Below are positions 34,958 through 42,491 of a DNA stretch of 64,000 bases, piece after piece; position 1 is the stretch's first letter; every line of letters starts with the position of its first letter. Source of the stretch: Bacilli bacterium (GTDB taxonomy: Bacteria > Bacillota_I > Bacilli_A > ML615J-28 > CAG-313); assembly GCA_017937305.1 (NCBI GenBank), contig JAGBDV010000007.1, positions 1 to 64,000 on the forward strand. The letters are read 5' to 3'. Under the pieces are notes generated by a model. It worked only from the letters and a program-made list of their open reading frames with translations, was not told the DNA's origin and did not search any database. A program made the position numbers and the translations under genes.

Positions 34958-36214
34958 ATGAATAAAGTCTATTTATGTATTGATTTAAAATCTTTTTACG
35001 CATCAGTTGAATGTGTAGAACGTGGACTTGATCCATTCACAACTAATTTAGTTGTAGCTGATCCATCACGTGGTAATGGTGCTATTTGTCTTGCAGTATC
35101 TCCTCATTTAAAAAACATTGGGGTAAAGAATAGATGTAGAATCTTTGAAATACCAAAAGAGATCGAATATATTACAGCGCTACCAAGAATGAAAAAATAT
35201 ATTGAGTACTCGGCAGATATCTATAGTGTTTATTTAAAATATATTAGCCCTGATGATATTTTAGTATATTCAATAGATGAATGTTTTATAGATGCTACAA
35301 GCTACTTAAAATTATATAATGTAACAGCAAAAGAACTTGCAAAAATGATGATTGATGATGTTATTGAGACTACAGGAATTTGTGCAACTGCTGGTATAGG
35401 TACCAATCTTTTTCTTGCAAAAGTAGCTTTAGATATTCGTGCAAAACATGCTGAAGATTTTATAGGTTATTTAGATATCGAAGAATTTAAAAAACATATT
35501 TGGTATCATGAACCAATTACTGATATATGGAATATTGGACGTGGTATTGCAAAGCGTCTTGAAAAATATGGAGCATTTAACTTATATGATGTTACAACTA
35601 TTCCTGAAGAAAAATTATATAAAGAATTTGGCGTTAATGCTGAATTCTTAATTGATCATGCACATGGGATTGAACCTTGTACTATTGAGGAGATTCATAA
35701 TTATAAGTCTAAAAATCATTCCTTATTTAATAATCAAATTCTTTTTGAAGATTATAATTATACTGATGCTAGTCTAGTAATGAAAGAAATGATCGAAATA
35801 AATGTTCTTGATTTAGTCGATAAAGGCCTTGTTACTAATCATATTTCTATAGGAATTGGGTACTCAAAAGACGTAATTAAACCTACTGGAGGAAGTAGAA
35901 AATTAGATATTTATACAAATTCTTATAAATTATTAAATGAATATGTAATGAAGTTATTTAGTGAAACTACTAATAGAGAATTCCCTATTAGACGAATGAG
36001 CATTGCATTTGGTAATGTTAAACCTGAAGAATTTGCAAGTTTGACCTTATTTACTGATCTTGAAAGTGAGCAAAAAGAAAGAAGTATGCAGCAAGCAATA
36101 CTTTCAATTAAGAAAAAATATGGGAAAAATTCGATTGTTAAAGGTATGGACTTACAAGAAAAAGCAACCACTAGAAAACGTAATAAATTAGTAGGAGGAC
36201 ATAACGGTGAGTGA
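34958..36214 (+). CDS. Y-family translesion DNA polymerase (UvrX/DinB-like)
   Basis: 418 residues from ATG 34958 (AAAGGAG upstream; a TTG one codon earlier is less likely). Catalytic residues are visible: IDLKSFYASVEC at the N-terminus and SIDECFID near residue 105. The thumb region IWNIGRGIAKRLEKYG near 190 is a helix-hairpin-helix. Length and the NGAICLAVSPHLK block place it with the UvrX/YqjW branch rather than DinB. It copies damaged DNA with low fidelity. It overlaps the YolD-like gene by eight bases, a pairing known from Bacillus. Confidence 0.9.
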   Translation: MNKVYLCIDLKSFYASVECVERGLDPFTTNLVVADPSRGNGAICLAVSPHLKNIGVKNRCRIFEIPKEIEYITALPRMKKYIEYSADIYSVYLKYISPDDILVYSIDECFIDATSYLKLYNVTAKELAKMMIDDVIETTGICATAGIGTNLFLAKVALDIRAKHAEDFIGYLDIEEFKKHIWYHEPITDIWNIGRGIAKRLEKYGAFNLYDVTTIPEEKLYKEFGVNAEFLIDHAHGIEPCTIEEIHNYKSKNHSLFNNQILFEDYNYTDASLVMKEMIEINVLDLVDKGLVTNHISIGIGYSKDVIKPTGGSRKLDIYTNSYKLLNEYVMKLFSETTNREFPIRRMSIAFGNVKPEEFASLTLFTDLESEQKERSMQQAILSIKKKYGKNSIVKGMDLQEKATTRKRNKLVGGHNGE

Positions 36215-36536
36215 TCGTGCAAGACAATTTCTTCCTTTTGATGCGTTAAAAGGGTTTAAAGAAGCTATTAAGAAACGAGAAAAAATAAAAGTAGAAAAAA
36301 TAGAGATATCAGAAGATTTAGCAGTTGAATTATCTTATAAATTAAGTCAAATTAAAAAAGGTATGATTATAAAAGTAATTCATTATGATGATGGAGAATA
36401 TATTGAAACTTATGGAATGGTTTCAGAGTTTAATGAGACTTTTGGATACTTAAAAATCGTTAAAACTAAAATCAATTTTAGTGATATCTTGGATGTTCAA
36501 AATGATAAGTTAAAAGAGTTTACCATTTATTATTAA
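36207..36536 (+). CDS. YolD-like protein
   Basis: 109 residues, GTG start with AGGAGG eight bases before it. SDRARQFLPFDALKGFKEAI is the standard opening of YolD-like proteins, and a small beta-rich domain follows. YolD-like partners are encoded next to UvrX-type polymerases and are thought to act as accessory factors, by analogy with UmuD. The coding overlap with the polymerase supports that. Confidence 0.88.
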   Translation: MSDRARQFLPFDALKGFKEAIKKREKIKVEKIEISEDLAVELSYKLSQIKKGMIIKVIHYDDGEYIETYGMVSEFNETFGYLKIVKTKINFSDILDVQNDKLKEFTIYY

Positions 36537-36580
36537 TATGGTATATTATTATTAAGATTTAATTATAAGGAGATTTATAT

Positions 36581-39193
36581 ATGAGTGAATATAAAATCGT
36601 AGATGGGGTAGAGAGTTTTAAAGAAGCATTAGATGAGTGTAGATCAGCGCAAAGTAAATATGCATCATACTCTCAACAAGAAGTTGATAAAATTTTTAAA
36701 GCAGCTGCATTAGCTAGTAATAATGCAAGAATCATGCTTGCAAAGTTAGCCGTTTCAGAAACTGGTATGGGCGTTATTGAAGATAAAGTTATTAAAAATC
36801 ACTATGCTGCTGAGTATATTTATAATGCTTATAAAAATACACAAACATGTGGGGTTATCGAAAGAGATGAGGCTAACGGAATTATTAAAGTTGCAGAACC
36901 AATTGGCGTAATTGGGGCTGTTATTCCTACCACTAATCCTACTTCAACAGCAATATTTAAAACATTGCTTGCATTAAAAACTAGAAATGGTATTATTATA
37001 AGTCCGCATCCCCGTGCAAAACAATCTACAATTGCTGCAGCTAAAATTGTATTAGAAGCAGCAGTTAAAGCTGGTGCACCTAAAGGTATTATAAAGTGGA
37101 TTGATGTTCCAAGTCTAGAACTTACTAATATGGTGATGAAAGAATCAGACATTATTCTTGCAACAGGTGGTCCAGGTATGGTAAGAGCTGCCTATTCAAG
37201 TGGTACTCCAGCACTTGGTGTTGGTGCTGGTAATACTCCAACAATTCTTGATTCTTCATGTGATATTACCCTAGCAGTAAATTCAGTAATTCATTCTAAA
37301 ACGTTTGACAATGGAATGATTTGTGCTTCTGAACAATCTGTTTTAGTAATGGAAGATATTTACAAAGAAGTTAAAAAGGAATTTATTAGACGTGGTTGTC
37401 ACTTTTTAACAAAAGATGAATTAAAAAAGGTTAGAAAAACAATTATCATTAATGGTTCATTAAATGCTAAAATTGTTGGACAAAGTGCTTATACGATTGC
37501 TTGCTTATCAGGTATTGAAGTTAGTCCAAATACGAAGGTTCTAATTGGTGAAGTTGAAAGTGTTGATTTAAAAGAAGAATTTGCACATGAAAAATTATCT
37601 CCAGTTCTTGCAATGTATAAAGTTAAATCATTTGATGAAGCACTTGATAAAGCTGATAGATTAATTGCTGATGGAGGATTTGGGCATACTTCTAGTATTT
37701 ATATTAATCCTCTAACAGAAAAAGAAAAATATATGCAATTTGTTAACCGAATGAAGACATGTCGTATTCTGTTAAATACGCCTTCATCATTTGGTGGGAT
37801 AGGTGATTTATACAACTTTAAGCTTGCACCATCTCTTACTCTTGGATGTGGATCTTGGGGAGGAAATAGTGTATCAGAAAATGTTGGTGTAAAACACTTA
37901 TTAAATATAAAAACAGTTGCAGAAAGAAGGGAAAATATGCTTTGGTTCAGAACTCCTAGTAAAGTTTATATTAAACGTGGTGCACTTGGTGTTGCGCTAG
38001 ACGAATTAAAATATGTTTTAAATAAAAAACGTATTTTTATTGTTACAGATGAATTCTTATTTAATAATGGTTTTGCAAAACCTGTTACTGACAAACTTAA
38101 TGAATTAAATATTCCGTATACAGTATTTTCAAATGTTGAACCAGATCCAACTCTTTCTTGTGCAAAACTTGGCGCAAAAGAAATGGAAAGTTTTAAACCT
38201 GATGCAATCATTGCTCTTGGTGGTGGTTCTGCAATGGATGCTGCTAAGATTATGTGGGTATTATATGAACATCCAGAAGTGGATTTCTATGATATGGCAA
38301 TGAGATTTGTTGATATTCGTAAACGTATTTATGACTTCCCTAAAATGGGAGAAAAAGCATACTTTATTGCAGTTCCTACATCTAGTGGTACAGGTTCTGA
38401 GGTAACTCCTTTTGCAGTAATAACTGATGATGAAACTCATATTAAGTATCCACTTGCTGATTATGAATTACTTCCTAATATGGCTATAGTTGATACTGAT
38501 CTTATGATGAGTGCTCCAAAAGGATTAACTGCTGCATCTGGTATTGATGCTTTAACTCATGCATTAGAAGCTATAGCATCAATGCTTGCAACTGATTATA
38601 CAGATAGTCTTGCAAAAGAAGCAATTAAAAATATCTTTAAATATTTACCTCGTTGTTATACTGATGGAACTAAAGACTATGAAGCTAGAGAAAAAATGGC
38701 TAATGCAGCCACAATGGCAGGTATGGCTTTTGCAAATGCATTCTTAGGTGTATGTCACTCTATGGCACACAAACTTGGTGCATTCCATAATCTTCCACAT
38801 GGTGTTGCTAATGCACTTATGATTGAAGAAGTAATTAGATTTAATTCAAGTAATTGTCCTACTAAGATGGGTACATTCCCTCAATATACACATCCTCATA
38901 CAATAGAAAAATATGCTGATGTTGCAAAATATTTAGCTTTACCGGGTAAAACAAATGAAGAATTAGTTGAATCTTTAATTAATAAAATTAATGAATTAAA
39001 ATCATTTGTTGGAATCAAATCATCGATTAAAGATTATGTTCCAAATGAAGAAGTATTCTTAGAAACACTTGATGAAATGGTAGAGCAAGCATTTGATGAT
39101 CAATGTACTGGTGCAAATCCAAGATATCCACTTATGAGTGAAATTAAACAAATGTATTTAAATGCATACTACAATAATAAGGAGGTTAAATAA
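36581..39193 (+). CDS. adhE: Bifunctional acetaldehyde-CoA/alcohol dehydrogenase
   Basis: 870 residues, the normal length. Residues 1-440 are the acylating aldehyde dehydrogenase (PIGVIGAVIPTTNPT near 107; catalytic Cys in NGMICASEQS near 248). From about 450 comes the iron alcohol dehydrogenase (GGGSAMDAAKIMWVLYE, GSGTGSEVTPFAV-like block, and the metal His residues in DALTHALEAIAS and AHKLGAFHNLPHG). It reduces acetyl-CoA to ethanol, regenerating NAD+, and probably forms spirosomes. AAGGAG precedes the ATG. A phosphotransferase gene is coupled by TAATG. Confidence 0.96.
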   Translation: MSEYKIVDGVESFKEALDECRSAQSKYASYSQQEVDKIFKAAALASNNARIMLAKLAVSETGMGVIEDKVIKNHYAAEYIYNAYKNTQTCGVIERDEANGIIKVAEPIGVIGAVIPTTNPTSTAIFKTLLALKTRNGIIISPHPRAKQSTIAAAKIVLEAAVKAGAPKGIIKWIDVPSLELTNMVMKESDIILATGGPGMVRAAYSSGTPALGVGAGNTPTILDSSCDITLAVNSVIHSKTFDNGMICASEQSVLVMEDIYKEVKKEFIRRGCHFLTKDELKKVRKTIIINGSLNAKIVGQSAYTIACLSGIEVSPNTKVLIGEVESVDLKEEFAHEKLSPVLAMYKVKSFDEALDKADRLIADGGFGHTSSIYINPLTEKEKYMQFVNRMKTCRILLNTPSSFGGIGDLYNFKLAPSLTLGCGSWGGNSVSENVGVKHLLNIKTVAERRENMLWFRTPSKVYIKRGALGVALDELKYVLNKKRIFIVTDEFLFNNGFAKPVTDKLNELNIPYTVFSNVEPDPTLSCAKLGAKEMESFKPDAIIALGGGSAMDAAKIMWVLYEHPEVDFYDMAMRFVDIRKRIYDFPKMGEKAYFIAVPTSSGTGSEVTPFAVITDDETHIKYPLADYELLPNMAIVDTDLMMSAPKGLTAASGIDALTHALEAIASMLATDYTDSLAKEAIKNIFKYLPRCYTDGTKDYEAREKMANAATMAGMAFANAFLGVCHSMAHKLGAFHNLPHGVANALMIEEVIRFNSSNCPTKMGTFPQYTHPHTIEKYADVAKYLALPGKTNEELVESLINKINELKSFVGIKSSIKDYVPNEEVFLETLDEMVEQAFDDQCTGANPRYPLMSEIKQMYLNAYYNNKEVK

Positions 39194-39954
39194 TGAGTAA
39201 ATTTAATTTTGATAATGTTATTGCAGTAAGAAAAAATAAAAAGATTTACCGTGATGGTAATCGTGTTATGAAAGTTTTTAATAGTGATTACTCTAAAGCA
39301 GATGTTTTAAATGAAGCTTTAAATCAAGCAAGAGTAGAAACAACAGGACTTAATATTCCTAAAATTTTAGAAGTAACGCAAACAAAAGAAGGTGAATGGG
39401 TAATTGTCACTGAATTTATTGAAGGTAAGACATTACAACAATTAATGGAAGAAAACCCTGATGAAAAAGCAAAGTACATGGAAATGTTCATTAAACTTCA
39501 ACTTGAAATTTGCAGTAATAAATGTACATTACTTACTAAGTTAAAGGATAAAATGACTAATAAAATTGAACTTGCTAACATTGACTCTGCGACAAAATAT
39601 GAACTTAGAACTAGACTAGAAGGTATTACAAGACAAAACCAATTATGTCATGGTGACTTTATTCCTTCTAATGTTATCTTAAAAGATGATGGAACACTTT
39701 ATATTCTTGACTGGGCTCATGCTACACAAGGTGCTCCTTGTTGTGATTGTGCAAGAACTTATCTTACATTCTGTTTAGATAATGATTTTGATACTGCTAA
39801 TCAATATTTAGAAATGTATTGTAATTTATCAAATATTCCAACTAGAAACATTCAAAGATGGCTTCCAATTGTTGCAGCAAGTCAAAGTGTAAAAAATATT
39901 CCAGGAGAAAGAGAATTATTACTTTCTTGGATTAATGTACAAGATTTTGAATAA
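39193..39954 (+). CDS. APH/choline-kinase-like phosphotransferase
   Basis: 253 residues of the aminoglycoside-phosphotransferase fold. The N-lobe ends in IVTEFIEGKTL, the catalytic loop is CHGDFIPSNVIL near residue 154 (Asp), and the metal-binding ILDWAHAT is near 172. Many family members phosphorylate small alcohols, sugars or lipid heads rather than drugs. The start overlaps the adhE stop in TAATG, so its expression is tied to AdhE. The pairing suggests an alcohol- or aldehyde-linked substrate, but this is not demonstrated. A strong terminator follows. Confidence 0.85.
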   Translation: MSKFNFDNVIAVRKNKKIYRDGNRVMKVFNSDYSKADVLNEALNQARVETTGLNIPKILEVTQTKEGEWVIVTEFIEGKTLQQLMEENPDEKAKYMEMFIKLQLEICSNKCTLLTKLKDKMTNKIELANIDSATKYELRTRLEGITRQNQLCHGDFIPSNVILKDDGTLYILDWAHATQGAPCCDCARTYLTFCLDNDFDTANQYLEMYCNLSNIPTRNIQRWLPIVAASQSVKNIPGERELLLSWINVQDFE

Positions 39955-39957
39955 TAA

Positions 39958-39996
39958 ATAACCTCTAGAAAAATTTCTAGAGGTTATATTTTTTTA
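39958..39996 (+). terminator. Terminator of the adhE operon
   Basis: ATAACCTCTAGAAA and its full complement form a 14-bp stem, then ATTTTTTTA. Confidence 0.92.
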
Positions 39997-40012
39997 TTTT
40001 TTTATAATAAAA

Positions 40013-40021
40013 TGTTATAAT
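40013..40021 (+). promoter_or_regulatory. Extended -10 promoter of plsC
   Basis: TGTTATAAT ends 19 bases before the ATG at 40041. Confidence 0.6.
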
Positions 40022-40040
40022 AATACTAGAGGTGAGCATT

Positions 40041-40904
40041 ATGCTAAAAAAACTAAATATTATCTTAGCTGCAATAATTTCAGCAGTTGCGTCATGTATC
40101 ATAATTATCCCAAATGATGAAATTGAAGTATTTTCATTAAGGTTCTTTTTAATAATTATAATAACTTTTATTTTAAGTTTAATAATAGTTTTATTATTAA
40201 TAGTTCTTTTATTTGTAATTATGTCATTTACATTTAGAAAAGAAGAATATGAAGATATTCCAAAACGTAGGAAAAAATTATTTAATTTAGGTGTGGAGTT
40301 TATTATTGATATTGTAGGAGTAAAGGTTAAATATTTTGGACTTGAAAAACTTACTAAAAATCAAAAATTTCTTCTTGTTGCAAACCATCGTGGACTATTT
40401 GATGCAGTTTTATTATGTCATACTTTTAGAAACGATAATTTTGTAGCAGTATCTAAACCAGAAAACTTTCATCTTCCAATTGCAGGACCATGGATCAAAG
40501 GTATGGGACATCTTGCAATAGATAGAGAAAATAATCGTAATGCTCTAAAAACAATCCTTAAATGTATTAAATATATTGAAGAGGATAAATATAGTATTGG
40601 TATTTGTCCTGAAGGAACTAGAAATAAAAGTGATGGATTGTTACCATTTAAATCAGGTTGTTTTAAAATAACATCAAAAGCTAAGTGTCCTTTAGTAATT
40701 TGTACTATTACAAATGCAGATAAAGTATTTAAAAATTTTCCATTTAAGAAAACTACTATGGAGTTTCATATTGTAGATGTAATAGAATATGAAGAATTAA
40801 AAGATTTATCTACTCATGAAATAGCTCTTCTTGCAAGAAGAAAAATGGTAGAAAACTTAAATATTAATGAAACAATAGAAGAAAGTAAACAAATGATTGA
40901 ATAA
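40041..40904 (+). CDS. plsC: 1-acyl-sn-glycerol-3-phosphate acyltransferase
   Basis: 287 residues from ATG 40041, with AGAGGTGAG in front; a GTG nine bases earlier lies on that site. Two hydrophobic segments at the N-terminus (about 5-24 and 35-65) anchor it, then NHRGLFD (the HX4D motif) near residue 112 and CPEGTRNKSDG near 192. It makes phosphatidic acid at the membrane. It is the second PlsC-like protein in the window, and this one has the ordinary architecture. Confidence 0.9.
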   Translation: MLKKLNIILAAIISAVASCIIIIPNDEIEVFSLRFFLIIIITFILSLIIVLLLIVLLFVIMSFTFRKEEYEDIPKRRKKLFNLGVEFIIDIVGVKVKYFGLEKLTKNQKFLLVANHRGLFDAVLLCHTFRNDNFVAVSKPENFHLPIAGPWIKGMGHLAIDRENNRNALKTILKCIKYIEEDKYSIGICPEGTRNKSDGLLPFKSGCFKITSKAKCPLVICTITNADKVFKNFPFKKTTMEFHIVDVIEYEELKDLSTHEIALLARRKMVENLNINETIEESKQMIE

Positions 40905-40949
40905 AACAAACCCCGTATGTGAAAAATACACATATGGGGTTTGCTTTAA
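40905..40949. terminator. Bidirectional terminator
   Basis: CAAACCCCGTATGTG pairs with CACATATGGGGTTTG (one wobble). T tracts on both sides serve plsC and the opposing RhuM pseudogene. Confidence 0.8.
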
Positions 40950-40954
40950 ATTGT

Positions 40955-41862
40955 TTATATATTATTAATTAAATCTTGAATTATATCACTATCTGATTCA
41001 CTTATTGAAAATATTTTCTTACCTAAGTCTTTAATAGAGTGACCTAAATGATATAGTTTGGTTCTATCTATAATGATATATCTGTCATGCACTTTAGTTG
41101 TATATTTTACATCTAATCCTCCATATTGCCTATTAAATGCATTAATATCTGAACCTATTATCCTTGAAGTATTTATATTTGTATATATAATTGTTTTAAC
41201 ATTATTTTTCTTTATGACTAATCTATCTAGAATAGATCTATCAACGTAATTATCTATTATAATAATTTCAGAAATAGCGCTTTCAAATATAGATTGTATT
41301 AATGTATATGCATCATAAATATTACCATCATAAAAATTTTTATTAAGTAAATATTCTTTTTCTAAACTTTATCTTCAATTTTTAATAATCTATTATTAAA
41401 ATCAATTTGATTAGCTAGGATATTATTAACAACTAATATTAAATTATTGAAATTTTCATTGTTGATAATTGTTCTATTTTCATTAATTATATATCCTTTT
41501 AATAAATATTCTTTTAAAACTTGTCCAACCCATTTTCTAAATAATGATGCTTTTTTTGAATTCACTCTATAACCTATTAAAATAATTAAATCTAAATTAT
41601 AAAATTTCTTTTCACGTTGAATACTTCGTGTTCCTTTATATTGAACTTGTCGTAAAAGACGACAGGTTGATTTTTCTTCCAATTCATTATTCGAATATAT
41701 CTTACTGATATGTTCATTTATAGTATTTCTCGCTCTTCCAAATAATTTTCCAATGTCATCTTGACTTAACCATATTGTTTCTTCCGTTAGACTCAAGGTT
41801 ACATCCAATTCAAAATCGCCATTAATAAATTTAATCATTTCATAATTAATTTTGTTATCCAT
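40955..41862 (-). pseudogene. RhuM-type protein with C-terminal HDRxxxID domain, split by a -1 frameshift
   Basis: The upstream part (41862-41362, 166 codons) has the RhuM pattern: FINGDFELDVTLSLTEETIWLSQDDIGKLFGRARNTINEHI is a winged-helix-like N-terminus, and the KFYNLDLIILIGYRVNSKKA block follows. It stops at TAG just after LLKIEDKV. In another frame the code continues as LEKEYLLNKNFYDGNIYDAYTLIQ, then a full domain with DNYVDRSILDRL, HDRYIIIDRTKLYHLG and SIKDLGKK, ending at 40955. One missing T in the coding-strand run GTTTAG (near 41363-41368) explains the break. The C-terminal motif resembles phospholipase-D-like domains attached to phage-type RhuM/ORF6N proteins. ATG 41862 has AAGGAG in front. 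The gene is probably inactive, or the error is in the assembly. Confidence 0.82.
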
Positions 41863-42070
41863 AATTTATTTCTCCTTCTTAAAAATAAAAAACGGAAACT
41901 AACGTTATAAAAGATACCACTATAAAATGGTTATTTCTTTTATAAAATTAATTTCCGCGTAACGTCTTTTGTGCAAAACAACTTACCATGTATCTTTGGG
42001 CTAGTAAATCATCAATATAAATATTATCTAGGGAAGATCGGATAATAAGTTTTAAATCTTGACTTTTTTA
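41863..42070 (-). ncRNA. Long structured leader of the RhuM gene with internal terminator
   Basis: From the promoter at 42106-42078 to the ATG there are about 200 bases without coding. On the minus strand they end in a long hairpin (41957-41893): CGGAAA/TTTCCG at the base, TTATAAAAGA/TCTTTTATAA in the middle and an ACCA/TGGT top, followed by six T residues. A second CGTTA element on the upstream side could pair with TAACG inside the hairpin and open it. This fits an attenuator or a stand-alone small RNA of about 180 bases. I do not recognise the class. Confidence 0.55.
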
Positions 42071-42077
42071 CTTTAAT

Positions 42078-42106
42078 ATTATACCAGAATATTATATAAA
42101 AATCAA
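42078..42106 (-). promoter_or_regulatory. Promoter of the RhuM leader
   Basis: Read on the minus strand: TTGATT (42106-42101), 17 bases, then TATAAT (42083-42078) with TGG in front (extended -10). A near-ideal SigA promoter. Confidence 0.82.
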
Positions 42107-42262
42107 GATAAACTTATAATATTGACAATAAATATTGTTATTATAAGAGATTTCTATTATTATTAAGTTAAAATATTAATTATTTAAAATTAAATTTATT
42201 TTATAACGATTATTTAGATTTTACATTTAATGCGTTTATGTACACAAAGTTTATCATATGTG

Positions 42263-42291
42263 TTGTATAATATGATTTGAATTGTTATAAT
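42263..42291 (+). promoter_or_regulatory. Promoter of the metallopeptidase/lipoprotein genes
   Basis: TTGTAT (42263-42268), 17 bases, TATAAT (42286-42291) with an extended TGT. A second TATAAT overlaps the -35 (42266-42271). Between 42107 and 42262 I see only AT-rich sequence. Confidence 0.7.
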
Positions 42292-42340
42292 ATAAATGTA
42301 TGAGTAATAAATATTCATAATTAAAATATAGGAGAGGGAG

Positions 42341-42491
42341 ATGCTACAAAAAATGTGGCAAAAAAAGTATGAAAAAAATTTTTTTATTATTTTTAATTTT
42401 TGTGTTAATGAGTTTTTCATTTTTTTAAACGCTCAAAGCGGAGAGTAGTACTCCAACAAATAACAATTTATATTTTATTTCTGACGATGGA
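42341..42491 (+). other. Damaged 5' end of the metallopeptidase gene (signal peptide with in-frame stop)
   Basis: In the frame of the downstream protein, ATG 42369 encodes MKKIFLLFLIFVLMSFSFF, then TAA (42426-42428), then TLKAESSTPTNNN and on into the protein. This is a normal signal peptide with a KA-ES cleavage site, interrupted by a stop that a single base change (TTA to TAA) would create. No ribosome site serves 42369. AGGAG (42330-42334) is placed for ATG 42341, which is in another frame and stops after 35 codons. A long A/T homopolymer (42371-42384) lies between the two starts. Confidence 0.6.

Noticed and set aside
36520-36560. Hairpin TACCAT...ATGGTA before adhE as a Rex operator
   Set aside because: It does not fit the TTGTGA-N6-TCACAA Rex consensus and is short enough to be chance in such AT-rich DNA.
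41058-41249. 63-codon plus-strand frame opposite the RhuM region
   Set aside because: No ribosome site, hydrophobic low-complexity product, and the minus strand clearly encodes the C-terminal part of the split RhuM protein.
42214-42420. 68-codon minus-strand frame over the metallopeptidase promoter
   Set aside because: Overlaps the promoter and signal-peptide region on the other strand, has no ribosome site and is of AT-driven composition.
42341-42448. Separate 35-codon leader peptide gene with a good ribosome site
   Set aside because: It overlaps the signal-peptide frame of the metallopeptidase and has the look of the same sequence read out of frame; more likely the relic of a frameshift than a real gene.
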